A stretch of 64,000 bases of DNA from an uncultured Bacteroides sp. (GTDB lineage: Bacteria > Bacteroidota > Bacteroidia > Bacteroidales > Bacteroidaceae). This document shows positions 18,136 through 26,749 of this stretch, piece by piece. The DNA is taken from contig NZ_OY782495.1 in assembly GCF_963677715.1 (NCBI RefSeq), positions 1,473,501-1,537,500 of the forward strand, given 5' to 3'. The position numbers and the translations under genes were made by a program. The notes under the pieces are model-generated. The model was not told the origin of the DNA. It ran no database searches and saw nothing but the letters and a program-made list of their open reading frames with translations. The number at the start of each line of letters is the position of its first letter. Positions within the stretch are counted from its first letter, which is position 1.

Positions 18136-18190
18136 AGTGTATTAGTTGATTAATACACTGCAAATATATGCATATTATTTAATAACACAA
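18136..18190 (-). promoter_or_regulatory. Promoter and GntR-type operator of the ABC operon
   Basis: On the minus strand, TTG (18188-18190), 19 bases, then TATATTTG (18161-18168). Directly downstream, over the predicted start, is a perfect inverted repeat: AGTGTATTA (18136-18144), six bases, TAATACACT (18151-18159). Its form matches operators of YtrA-subfamily GntR repressors, and such a regulator is encoded in the operon. A repressor bound here would cover the transcription start. Other bases of the 345-bp gap 18068-18412 contain only the long hairpin at 18301-18369. Confidence 0.8.
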
Positions 18191-18300
18191 TAAATTAAAT
18201 AAAAAAGTATAGAAAATCAATTTTCATCTATGTAAAGCAAGAATAACATCAAATCGGAGCAATTATCGCCTGCAAAGAGAAAGAAAGAGAAGAATGCATA

Positions 18301-18369
18301 AGTAAATTAAAAAAGAAGAGAAAGAAAACAAGAATGTCTTGTTTTCTTTCTCTTCTTTTTTAATTTACT
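18301..18369 (-). terminator. 33-bp perfect hairpin downstream of mrp
   Basis: Arms 18301-18333 and 18337-18369 are exact reverse complements over 33 bases with a 3-base loop (ATG on the plus strand). One arm is almost all purine. It lies 44 bases after the mrp stop codon on the minus strand and its second arm is U-rich in RNA, so it probably ends the long mnmA-to-mrp transcript. It is far longer than a usual intrinsic terminator. Confidence 0.7.
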
Positions 18370-18412
18370 ACTAACCACTCAAGGCAGTTAATAACAGCAT
18401 TTATAAAAAAAC

Positions 18413-19522
18413 TTAAGATTTGTGCATTTCCACAATTTTGGTCGGAGCCATTTCTACGTTCCGGCGATCTACCTGGCGAACCACACTGGCAGCCAAAGAT
18501 AAGAATGCCCGTCCTGTAATCGAATCTTCGTCCAGAGCTACCGGCGTGCCGTTATCTCCACCTTCACAAATACTCTGTACAAGAGGAATCTGCCCCAGCA
18601 AAGGAACATTCATCTCTTCGGCCAACTTCTTAGCACCTTCTTTGCCAAAGATGTAATATTTGTTTTCAGGAAGTTCTGCAGGAGTAAACCACGCCATGTT
18701 CTCTACCAAACCCAGAATAGGAACATTTACCTTTTCATTGGCAAACATATTAATGCCTTTCCGGGCATCAGCCAAAGCCACTGCCTGCGGTGTGCTCACC
18801 ACTACAGCACCAGTCATAGCCAATGTCTGCACCACCGTAAGATGTATATCACTTGTTCCGGGAGGTAGGTCTATCAGAAAGTAATCCAAATCTCCCCATT
18901 GCGCATCACCAATCAACTGTTTCAGAGCATTGCTAGCCATGCTTCCACGCCACAATGTAGCTTGCTCAGGATCAACAAAGAAACCAATAGAGAGCAACCT
19001 AACACCATACTTTTCTACCGGGATGATTAAATCCCTGCCGTCTACCTTTTCGGCATGCGGGCGCGCATCCTCTACCTGAAACATTTTGGGTATGGAAGGA
19101 CCGAACACATCCGCATCAAGCAACCCGACTTTATAGCCAAGTTTGGCCAACGCCACAGCCAAATTAGCCGAAACAGTAGACTTACCTACCCCACCTTTGC
19201 CGGATGATATGCCTACAATGTTTTTTACCTGCGGCAACAATTGCCCAACCTCAGGACGCGGTGCTTGTGCGCTCTTCACACTAATATTACCTTCTATCTC
19301 CACTTCCTTGCTTACATACGTAAGTATGGAAGCTTCAGCAGCTTTTATAACCGATTTAATGAACGGATCAGTTGGTTTCTCAAATAACAGTGAAAAAGAA
19401 ACCTTCATTCCATCAATGCGAATGTTATCTTCTACCATGCCAGCCTCAACGAGGTTTTTGCCGGTACCGGGATAACGCACTTTAGCCAGTGCATCCAATA
19501 TAAGTTTAGGATATATAGTCAT
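18413..19522 (-). CDS. mrp: Mrp/ApbC family P-loop ATPase (iron-sulfur carrier)
   Basis: I start at MTIYPKLILDALAKV (369 residues), although the frame is open to 19588. An N-terminal MIP18/DUF59 domain (about 1-90) is followed by a deviant Walker A SSGKGGVGKSTVSANLA near residue 107, then LLDADVFGPSIP and DYFLIDLPPGTSD. Family members bind and pass on Fe-S clusters in the cytoplasm. The C-terminal CxxC that usually holds the cluster is missing: the equivalent region reads VENMAWFTPAELPENKYY, and only one Cys (QSICEGGD) is present. It follows trmB by 96 bases. Confidence 0.9.
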   Translation of the reverse strand: MTIYPKLILDALAKVRYPGTGKNLVEAGMVEDNIRIDGMKVSFSLLFEKPTDPFIKSVIKAAEASILTYVSKEVEIEGNISVKSAQAPRPEVGQLLPQVKNIVGISSGKGGVGKSTVSANLAVALAKLGYKVGLLDADVFGPSIPKMFQVEDARPHAEKVDGRDLIIPVEKYGVRLLSIGFFVDPEQATLWRGSMASNALKQLIGDAQWGDLDYFLIDLPPGTSDIHLTVVQTLAMTGAVVVSTPQAVALADARKGINMFANEKVNVPILGLVENMAWFTPAELPENKYYIFGKEGAKKLAEEMNVPLLGQIPLVQSICEGGDNGTPVALDEDSITGRAFLSLAASVVRQVDRRNVEMAPTKIVEMHKS

Positions 19523-19618
19523 ATCTATTATACGCTTTCTCCCTCCCTCCCACAAGAGAAGATAAAAAACATGAATAATAAGCCCCACTCTCTTCGGGAG
19601 GGAAACGGGAAAGAGGCC

Positions 19619-20377
19619 CTATTTACTTCTATCCAGTCCGCTTCGCTTACTACGGTTGTAGCTGCGATACGGATCAAGTTCTATTTCCACATCAGGCTCT
19701 TTAAGTTCCCCCTGCTGTGGAAGCAGATATTTGATATATTTAATACTTAAACCCCGATCGAGCCATTGTTGTTCATAATACGTTTTAATTCCTAAAATAG
19801 CATCTACTAAGTCGGAATGATATAAGTCTTCCGTTATGAACAAAACAGGGAGTTTATTCTCCTCAATGAGGTGTTTGGTATAAGTGAACATAAAGTTACT
19901 ATCCGTCTTCAAATGAATCACCCCATCCGGTTTCAGAAACCTTCGGTAGCGCTCCATAAAGTAGGTAGACGTTAATCGCTTGGTGGCTTTTTTCATCTGC
20001 GGATCAGAGAAAGTGAGCCATATCTCGCTCACTTCCCCTTCGGAGAAGAAGCGATCGATGATTTCTATGTTGGTGCGTAAAAACGCTACATTACTTAAGC
20101 CGGCTTCAATTGATTCTGTAGCGCCACTCCACATCCGTGCTCCTTTGATATCCACTGCAATGAAGTTCTTATCCGGAAACATTTGGCCCAACCCCACAGT
20201 GTATTCACCACGCCCACAGCCCAACTCAAGCACAATCGGATTGTTATTCTTAAAGAAATCACTATTCCATCGACCTTTCATGGCAAAAGGTATATTTTCC
20301 GCCACAGAATATGGATATTCAAACACATGCGGATAACCAGCCATATCGGCAAATTTCTGTAGTTTATTTTTCCCCAT
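19619..20377 (-). CDS. trmB: tRNA (guanine-N7-)-methyltransferase TrmB
   Basis: A 252-residue SAM-dependent enzyme that makes m7G46 in tRNA. Motifs: [16 protein letters not shown] (SAM binding, about residue 50), [12 protein letters not shown], and [17 protein letters not shown]. In the last, the usual FPDPWxKxxHxKRR is altered (SDPQ, A for H), a variation I believe is common in Bacteroidetes. The basic C-terminus ([16 protein letters not shown]) suits RNA binding. It starts 12 bases after the MBL-fold gene on the same strand. Confidence 0.9.
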   Translation of the reverse strand: MGKNKLQKFADMAGYPHVFEYPYSVAENIPFAMKGRWNSDFFKNNNPIVLELGCGRGEYTVGLGQMFPDKNFIAVDIKGARMWSGATESIEAGLSNVAFLRTNIEIIDRFFSEGEVSEIWLTFSDPQMKKATKRLTSTYFMERYRRFLKPDGVIHLKTDSNFMFTYTKHLIEENKLPVLFITEDLYHSDLVDAILGIKTYYEQQWLDRGLSIKYIKYLLPQQGELKEPDVEIELDPYRSYNRSKRSGLDRSK

Positions 20378-20389
20378 CCGGCTGCTTCA

Positions 20390-21196
20390 TTAAATAGTTT
20401 CTACCCAACCAGTGTAATTATAATACACCCGATCGCCAAATTGCTGGCGAAACAAAGCATATTTATCAATGCCCGTGCAATGGCAAACACCCAAACGCCT
20501 CGGCAGGTTTACGCCGAGAAAAGCTGAAATCAAATTAAACTTTTCTTCTTCAGCATTATGAATATGAAAACCACCAAGCACCAATTTCAACGCCAAGCCC
20601 TGAAATGCCTCTTGCACAGTTCGTACAATATTCGTTATTCCTCTATGAGAACAAGAGCTAAGTACAGAAATATTCTTTTCTCCCTCTAAAATCAAAGCTA
20701 ATTCATCGTCAAACGCATCGGGTCGCATTTCACCGTCTACCTCCGTGAAGAAATGTTCAAAATGAGTGTCGGCCTTATCGATGATTTTTATTTGCGGAAG
20801 CACGAATATGCCTGGTACGATTTCAGTTTTTTCTTCAACAAATAAAAAACGTTTTTTGTCCAAAGCGTCGGTATGAAGTAAACCGTTTTCCCGCTCATCT
20901 TTAAATTTTGGCCGAAAAATTTCTCTCTTACATATCACTTTCGCTTTGCTGTTCATAGCCAGAAAAGAATGTAATCCACCCGTATGATCGCGATGTCCAT
21001 GAGAAAGAACCACATAGTCCACCTCACTTAAATCTATTCCCAGCAAACGAGCATTCCGCAAAAATAAATCTGAAGCTCCGGTATCAAAAAGAATTTTATG
21101 CCCTTCAGTCTCAATAAGCAGGGAAAGCCCATGCTCTCCCTGTAATCCCTTACCGTAAACGCAGTTTTCAGCGAGGGTAGTTATTTTATAATTCAT
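20390..21196 (-). CDS. MBL-fold metallohydrolase (COG1237-like)
   Basis: A 268-residue metallo-beta-lactamase fold protein. The metal-binding motif is SHGHRDHTGGL (about residues 64-74), with later ligands in SSCSHRGITN and GGFHIHN. The start (MNYKITTLAENCVYGKGL, HGLSLLIETEGHKILFDTG) places it with the COG1237 group, often annotated by similarity to archaeal dihydropterin-related enzymes; that function is not shown for bacteria like this one. It lies between ilvE and trmB with gaps of 10 and 12 bases, so it is co-transcribed with them. The real substrate is unknown. Confidence 0.85.
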   Translation of the reverse strand: MNYKITTLAENCVYGKGLQGEHGLSLLIETEGHKILFDTGASDLFLRNARLLGIDLSEVDYVVLSHGHRDHTGGLHSFLAMNSKAKVICKREIFRPKFKDERENGLLHTDALDKKRFLFVEEKTEIVPGIFVLPQIKIIDKADTHFEHFFTEVDGEMRPDAFDDELALILEGEKNISVLSSCSHRGITNIVRTVQEAFQGLALKLVLGGFHIHNAEEEKFNLISAFLGVNLPRRLGVCHCTGIDKYALFRQQFGDRVYYNYTGWVETI

Positions 21197-21206
21197 TTTC
21201 TAATTT

Positions 21207-22226
21207 TTATTCCACAATCGTCACCCAGTTATGCACATCGGGTTCGTCTCCATACTGAATAGCTTTTAACCTATTATAAAGCGCAGTGCAAACAGGTCCG
21301 GGTTTACCGTCTTTAGAAATAACATACGATTTCTTGTTTTCAAGATCATCAATACGTTCAATGGGACTGATTACAGCTGCTGTTCCACATGCACCGGCTT
21401 CTTCAAATGTGGTCAGTTCCTCTTCCGGAACCGGACGACGTTCTACTTTCATGCCCATGTCCTCAGCCAATTGCATCAAGCTCTTATTGGTTATGGAAGG
21501 AAGAATAGACGTTGAACGAGGAGTTATATACGTATTATCCTTAATACCGAAAAAGTTGGCCGCACCACATTCATCGATGTATTTTTTTTCTTTAGCATCC
21601 AGGTAGAATTCACTCATATAACCCAAATCATGAGCAAGTTTATTGGCACGCAAACTAGCGGCATAGTTACCGCCCACTTTGTATATGCCTGTGCCCAGCG
21701 GAGCCGAACGATCAAATTCACGCACTATCACATACGGATTAGTAGAGAAACCACCTTTAAAGTAAGGGCCTACCGGAGTTACTAAAACAAGAAACAAATA
21801 TTCATCGGCCGGGTGTACACCAATCTGCGCACCTGTTCCTATCAACAACGGGCGAATATACAAAGAAGCACCACTTTCATAAGGAGGAACAAAACGCTCG
21901 TTCAGCTTCACCACTTTTAGCACAGCTTCTCTAAAACGTTCAGTAGAAAGTTCGGCCATCATGATACCTTGGCAAGTAGATTGCATACGAGCTGCATTTT
22001 CTTCCAATCGGAAAATACGAATTTTCCCGTCTTTACCACGAAAAGCTTTCAAACCCTCGAATGCTTCTTGCCCGTAGTGCAAGCAAGTAGCCGCCATATG
22101 CATATTGATATATTCACTGCTGCTTACTTCCAATTCACCCCACGCACCATCCCGAAAATTGATTCTCACATTGTAATCTGTCTTTATATACCCAAACGAC
22201 AGATTCGACCAGTCTATTTCTTTCAT
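21207..22226 (-). CDS. ilvE: Branched-chain amino acid aminotransferase
   Basis: A fold-type IV PLP enzyme of 339 residues, for the last step of Leu, Ile and Val synthesis or the first of their breakdown. Recognisable parts: CLHYGQEAFEGLKAFRGKDG, a GTGIYKVGGNYAASL segment holding the PLP lysine, ECGAANFFGIKDN, and FEEAGACGTAAVISPI for phosphate binding. Length and motifs fit the IlvE group II type. It sits between xseB (50 bases) and the MBL-fold gene (10 bases). Confidence 0.95.
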   Translation of the reverse strand: MKEIDWSNLSFGYIKTDYNVRINFRDGAWGELEVSSSEYINMHMAATCLHYGQEAFEGLKAFRGKDGKIRIFRLEENAARMQSTCQGIMMAELSTERFREAVLKVVKLNERFVPPYESGASLYIRPLLIGTGAQIGVHPADEYLFLVLVTPVGPYFKGGFSTNPYVIVREFDRSAPLGTGIYKVGGNYAASLRANKLAHDLGYMSEFYLDAKEKKYIDECGAANFFGIKDNTYITPRSTSILPSITNKSLMQLAEDMGMKVERRPVPEEELTTFEEAGACGTAAVISPIERIDDLENKKSYVISKDGKPGPVCTALYNRLKAIQYGDEPDVHNWVTIVE

Positions 22227-22276
22227 TGCATTTAGTAATTAGTCATTTCTCTTTGAGAGAACAAAAATAGCTCATA

Positions 22277-22483
22277 TTATTCAGATAGCCGCTTTTCTTC
22301 GAGCAATTTTTCTATTTCAGCGTCTGCTTTTGTTAGTTTCTTGGTACAAAAAGCAATGATTTCATTGGCTTCTTTTATTTTTTCACCCAAAATGTCAATA
22401 TCCAATTCATTGTTATCTATTTGGCGAACAATTTTCTCCAGTCGCTCTATAGCATCCGTATATGTCTCTTTTTTAATAGCCAT
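22277..22483 (-). CDS. xseB: Exodeoxyribonuclease VII small subunit
   Basis: A 68-residue helical protein (TYTDAIERLEKIVRQIDNNELDIDILGEKIKEANEII), matching XseB in length and in the YxEAxxxLExIVxxL-like start. It binds XseA; the complex degrades single-stranded DNA from both ends in the cytoplasm. It begins 8 bases after xseA, as is usual for the pair. Confidence 0.94.
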   Translation of the reverse strand: MAIKKETYTDAIERLEKIVRQIDNNELDIDILGEKIKEANEIIAFCTKKLTKADAEIEKLLEEKRLSE

Positions 22484-22491
22484 AAATCTAT

Positions 22492-23742
22492 CTATTTATT
22501 AATTATTTTACCATTTACCACAGAACTGATTTCTCCTTTTGCCAAGCGTGTTGAGATAACGTCTCCGTCTGCCAGTTGAGCTGCACTTGTAATAACCTTA
22601 CCATTCTTTAGCGTAATGCTATATCCGCGATTCAGCAAATGTTCGGGTGCAGCATCGTTTACCCGTTGATGCAGTAATTCCAATCGATGCTTCTGCCTAA
22701 TCAACAACGAAGAAACAGACTGAAACAAATCTTTTTTTGCTGTCAGTAACTGCATTTTAGCTTCCGACAGATGCGAAAAGACCAATGAAGGTATGCGATT
22801 CTTCGCTACCAGCAACCGTTGCCTTTCTTGTTCCAGACGCAAAAGGGCGCCTTCTCTTAATTCTTCAGCCAGATTATCGAGCATATCGGCCGCTTGCTCC
22901 ATTCTGTTTATCAAAAACTCGGCCGCAGCTGTAGGCGTCTTTACTCGGGTATGTGCCACGGAATCGAGTACCGTATCATCACGCTCATGCCCAATGCCTG
23001 TTATAACAGGCAAGGGAAACTGTGCACAAGAAGCAGCCAACAGATACGTATCAAACCCCGATAAGTCGGAAGTAGCCCCCCCGCCACGAATAATAACTAC
23101 CGCATCAAAACTATCAAGTCGGTTATTGATAGCATCCAATGCTGCCAAAACCGATTCTTCTACTTGATTGCCTTGCATCAACGCCGGAAATAATTCTGTA
23201 TAAAAAAAGAATCCACGGGAGTTGTGCTCCAGCTGATGGCAAAAGTCGCCGTATCCGGCCGCGGTAGGAGAAGAGATAACAGCTATTCGCTGAGGCAGCA
23301 AAGGCATCTCCAGTTCTTTATTCAGCGTCAGCACTCCTTCCTCTTCAAGTTGTTTCAATATCTCCCGACGACGGCGTGCCATATCTCCCAAAGTATAAGT
23401 AGGATCAATATCGTACACAGTGAGGCTATATCCATACAACTCGTGAAACTCCACGGTGACCTTCACCAGCACTTTGATGCCCGATGTAAAAGCCTGTCCG
23501 GTGGCCTCTTCGAAATAAGGTTTCAATAACCCGAACACATTTGCCCAAACCGTGCCCCGTGCCTTGGCTATCAAATTATTGCTACGGGCATCTTTCTGTA
23601 TAAACTCCAGATAGCAATGCCCCGTAGCATTGGAACGCACATCGCTTAGCTCCGCCTGCACCCAATACTCATCGGGCAAGCATTGCGACAAGCTACGCTT
23701 TACCAGGGCATTCAGTTCAAAGAGAGAAAGAGGAGTTTCCAT
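22492..23742 (-). CDS. xseA: Exodeoxyribonuclease VII large subunit
   Basis: A 416-residue catalytic subunit. An N-terminal OB fold (about 1-100; SLFELNALVKRSLSQCLPDEYWVQAELSDVR) is followed by the catalytic domain with ISSPTAAGYGDF, VVIIRGGGATSDLSGFD and GIGHERDDTVLDSVAH, then a long coiled coil that binds XseB subunits. It starts 34 bases after the S8 peptidase gene and is followed by xseB. Nothing is missing compared with the family. Confidence 0.95.
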   Translation of the reverse strand: METPLSLFELNALVKRSLSQCLPDEYWVQAELSDVRSNATGHCYLEFIQKDARSNNLIAKARGTVWANVFGLLKPYFEEATGQAFTSGIKVLVKVTVEFHELYGYSLTVYDIDPTYTLGDMARRRREILKQLEEEGVLTLNKELEMPLLPQRIAVISSPTAAGYGDFCHQLEHNSRGFFFYTELFPALMQGNQVEESVLAALDAINNRLDSFDAVVIIRGGGATSDLSGFDTYLLAASCAQFPLPVITGIGHERDDTVLDSVAHTRVKTPTAAAEFLINRMEQAADMLDNLAEELREGALLRLEQERQRLLVAKNRIPSLVFSHLSEAKMQLLTAKKDLFQSVSSLLIRQKHRLELLHQRVNDAAPEHLLNRGYSITLKNGKVITSAAQLADGDVISTRLAKGEISSVVNGKIINK

Positions 23743-23776
23743 ATCATTATTAAATTATTAATTGACTGCCACTTAA

Positions 23777-25147
23777 TCAGTGTTTAAGCGTTGTTTGATA
23801 CGCTTTCCACAAATCGGGCACTCCATATCCATATATATTATCAGGAAAATCGGCACGGTCACCCACTTGGCGTACCAGCTCTATCAACTGTTTGGCTGTC
23901 AGTTGCGGACAAGCCTGCCACAGGCATGCCACCATGCCACACATAATAGGTGACGCAAACGATGTTCCGCTAGCCTTTCCCACCACTCCATTCGTATCCA
24001 TCACATCCGAGCCCAATCCCACAGCCACCACATCAGGTTTAATCCGATTATCTGCCGTATTGCCAATCGAAGAGAAAGGGGCCAACACGCCATTCTTTCC
24101 TATTGCCCCTACCGTTATCACATTATCGGCATCTCCCGGAGGAGTAATTTTTTTCCATGAGCCACCGCCGGCATTGCCCGCACTGCACACCACAATCATT
24201 CCTTTATCGGCTGCCTTTGCTGCTTGTCGGGACATCAATGCATAGTGTCCATCCAAATTGCGATACTTATAATTCTCCGATTTATCATCAAACGTATAAT
24301 AACCCAATGAAGTATTGACCACATCCGCACCTACACTATCGGCAAATTCAACAGCTGCTGCCCAATAATCTTGCTCAACCAATTGCTCTGAATATTCATC
24401 TTCGCTTCGCAAGAGCCAATAAGACGCTTCAGGGGCCGTGCCCACCATTACATGCGGCTGATTCATCGCCATGCACGAAAGAACCTTCATGCCGTGACTG
24501 CTCTCTGCAAATAGATCACAAGACGGATTCACAAAATCCTTCAAGCCCAGCACGCAAATATTCTTCATTGCCTCTATGCGATCTGCATTATGAAAACCCG
24601 CATCAATCACCGCAATCGTCATACCTTGCCCTTTGAAACCTGCTTCGTGCAGCTTATCGCCGTTACTCAATTGTATTTGTCGATAAGCAGGCCCATAATA
24701 CAAACTGTCCACCCGCACCACTTCGTTCGTTATAGAATCACGCTTAGTAGCCATTTGCGGTTTCTCTACATTCGGCATTTCCCATACCCTCATTGCAGAG
24801 CACACAAAAGGCAGGGCAGCAATCCGGGCAATCACCGAACTATCCTTGCACGATACCGTTACAAAGTTATCCCACTTCCCGGTCACCACAATCGTAACGC
24901 CCTTCCTACGGATAGCATCCACGTACTTTTTGCACACCGGCAAATCGGTAGAATCAATGGCCAGATGCTGTTTAGCACGCCTAACAATAGCCTTCTCAGA
25001 CAGGTATTCTTCCGGCCGGCTCAACGAATAAACGGTTGCAGCCTTGTCTCTCAGACTAATGCGATACTTTAGTGTATCTTGTTGCGCTGATGCTCCTGCT
25101 GAAAAAAGAAGAGCACAAATAGCAAAAGTTAAAAACAAACTCCTCAT
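23777..25147 (-). CDS. Secreted subtilisin-like (S8) serine peptidase
   Basis: A 456-residue protein with signal peptide (MRSLFLTFAICALLFSAGASA). The catalytic triad is visible: Asp182 in VIDAGF, His218 in ESSHGMKV, Ser396 in GTSFASP, with the oxyanion Asn in SAGNAGG. Residues 25-150 may act as a propeptide. There is no lipobox and no long C-terminal sorting domain, so it is probably periplasmic or outer-surface. It lies between mnmA (57 bases) and xseA (34 bases) on the same strand, an odd place for a secreted protease, and probably reflects a shared transcript rather than shared function. Confidence 0.9.
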   Translation of the reverse strand: MRSLFLTFAICALLFSAGASAQQDTLKYRISLRDKAATVYSLSRPEEYLSEKAIVRRAKQHLAIDSTDLPVCKKYVDAIRRKGVTIVVTGKWDNFVTVSCKDSSVIARIAALPFVCSAMRVWEMPNVEKPQMATKRDSITNEVVRVDSLYYGPAYRQIQLSNGDKLHEAGFKGQGMTIAVIDAGFHNADRIEAMKNICVLGLKDFVNPSCDLFAESSHGMKVLSCMAMNQPHVMVGTAPEASYWLLRSEDEYSEQLVEQDYWAAAVEFADSVGADVVNTSLGYYTFDDKSENYKYRNLDGHYALMSRQAAKAADKGMIVVCSAGNAGGGSWKKITPPGDADNVITVGAIGKNGVLAPFSSIGNTADNRIKPDVVAVGLGSDVMDTNGVVGKASGTSFASPIMCGMVACLWQACPQLTAKQLIELVRQVGDRADFPDNIYGYGVPDLWKAYQTTLKH

Positions 25148-25204
25148 ACGGTATCTATCTATTCTTTACAACATTGATTAAAGACAAACGCTCTATTTAT
25201 CGAA

Positions 25205-26335
25205 TTATTCCCAAACATCTTTGTGTTCTTCAATCACCAATCCGATGCCTCGTTGCGAAGCAATAAACGCTCCTCCGAGTACCCGCCGTTCATCGTAAAA
25301 CACGGCAGATTGCCCCGGAGTGATGGCCGAAGCCTCCGTCAAAAATCGAACCAGCAAACGGGTATCTTCCAATTTCGTCACCCGGCAAGGAATTGCCACA
25401 CTCCGATAGCGAATGCGTACCGCTAGGTGGCCACAAGCAAAAAACGCCTGTTCATCCGTTATGCTATATTGTTCCACGAGCATATATTCAGTTTTCAGTT
25501 GCTCCGCATCTCCCAACATCACCGTATTCTTCAATGGATTAAGCCTCAACACATAAGCAGGCCGCCCCATAGCAAGCTCCAAGCCTTTGCGTTGGCCAAT
25601 GGTATAATATGGAAAACCCTTGTGTTCACCCAGTTTCACCCCCTCGGAGTTCACGAACCATCCCTTGCCTATCTCTTCATCGAGTTGCGGACACTGTGCA
25701 CGAAGAAAGTCACGGTAATCGCCTTCAATGAAACACACCTCCATGCTCTCTCCTTCCCTAGACTTAGCCTCAAAACCTTTTTGACGAAGATACTCCCGCA
25801 CCTGCGGTTTAGTGTACGTGCCCAAAGGAAAAAAACAACGCCGCAATACCGACTGCCCCAACCGCCAAAGAAAATAAGACTGATCCTTCCGTGCGTCATC
25901 GCCCGTCACAATATATATCTTTTCATCTCGTTCTTCCAATTGCGAGTAATGACCTGTGGCAATATAGGCACAACCCAACTTATCGGCCCATTCCGTCAGA
26001 ATACGAAACTTAAAAAGCGGGTTACACATCACACACGGGTTGGGTGTACGCCCCTGCCGATACTCATCTACAAAATTTTTCACTATGATTTCTTTGAACG
26101 GGATACGTTCATCGGCTATAAAGTGCTCCACCCCTATACGAGTAGCCAATTTCTGAGCTTCTACTATATAATCAGGATATTTTTGTTCGGGAGAGCTGAA
26201 TTTTGAAGGCATATCCCACACACGCATGGTAAGCCCCACCACTTCATAACCCTGTTCTTGTAGCATCAGGCAAGTGGCAGAGCTATCTATGCCTCCGCTC
26301 ATTCCCACCAACACCCTTTTATTTTGTTCTTTCAT
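25205..26335 (-). CDS. mnmA: tRNA-specific 2-thiouridylase MnmA
   Basis: A 376-residue PP-loop enzyme that makes 2-thiouridine at position 34 of tRNA-Lys, -Glu and -Gln. It has the PP-loop [15 protein letters not shown] (about residues 12-26), the first catalytic Cys in PNPCVMCN, and the second in [15 protein letters not shown], then the C-terminal beta-barrel ([12 protein letters not shown]). Both cysteines are present. Bacteroides often have a second mnmA-like gene, so which paralogue this is remains open. It heads the eight-gene leftward series; a candidate -7 box (TAAATTTG, minus, 26353-26360) lies 17 bases upstream. Confidence 0.92.
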   Translation of the reverse strand: MKEQNKRVLVGMSGGIDSSATCLMLQEQGYEVVGLTMRVWDMPSKFSSPEQKYPDYIVEAQKLATRIGVEHFIADERIPFKEIIVKNFVDEYRQGRTPNPCVMCNPLFKFRILTEWADKLGCAYIATGHYSQLEERDEKIYIVTGDDARKDQSYFLWRLGQSVLRRCFFPLGTYTKPQVREYLRQKGFEAKSREGESMEVCFIEGDYRDFLRAQCPQLDEEIGKGWFVNSEGVKLGEHKGFPYYTIGQRKGLELAMGRPAYVLRLNPLKNTVMLGDAEQLKTEYMLVEQYSITDEQAFFACGHLAVRIRYRSVAIPCRVTKLEDTRLLVRFLTEASAITPGQSAVFYDERRVLGGAFIASQRGIGLVIEEHKDVWE

Positions 26336-26527
26336 TCACTTACGGATTGGTGCAAATTTACATGACTCTAAAAGAATTATCCTATTTATCCTCTCTGCCA
26401 TAACCTATGTTTATGAAAACAAAACTAATCAATTAAATTGAGATAACGAATAATTTAGCCGATTCCAACGAACAATCTAAACTATTTTATCCCGACAAAC
26501 TTATTGTCACACAGCTGAATAATATAC

Positions 26528-26589
26528 ATCACGCAATTGGATGACCTAAGTCACACATATGAGTGACATAGATCATCCAATTGTGTGAT
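26528..26589. repeat. 62-bp imperfect palindrome in a 414-bp gene-free stretch
   Basis: Positions 26528-26558 and 26559-26589 mirror each other around CATATG: 27 of 31 positions pair exactly and one more as G:T (26533/26584); mismatches are 26545/26572, 26549/26568 and 26555/26562. The inner arms carry GTCAC/GTGAC and the outer arms CAATTGGATGA/TCATCCAATTG. There is no loop and no T-run after either arm, so it is not a typical terminator. The stretch 26336-26749 otherwise holds only the mnmA upstream region and the terminator at 26677-26723. Confidence 0.75.
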
Positions 26590-26676
26590 TAAGTAATCTT
26601 CAAATAAAAAGAGCTTAGTTAACAAGGAGAGAAGTACTAATCTATCTATTAAGTTACTTAAAAATTTAAACTCAAT

Positions 26677-26723
26677 AAAAAAAGCCCTTGTATAAGTCTA
26701 TAAAAAGGACTTTATACAAGGGC
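26677..26723 (-). terminator. Terminator of the 26750 gene
   Basis: A hairpin of about 15 base pairs, GCCCTTGTATAA (from 26684) with TTATACAAGGGC (to 26723), followed on the minus strand by seven T (26677-26683). Confidence 0.85.
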
Positions 26724-26749
26724 ATATTTTATTATTTATCCCTCTTCTT

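Noticed and set aside
25427-26206. 259-codon frame antisense to mnmA
   Set aside because: It lies wholly within the conserved mnmA gene and has no recognisable domain.
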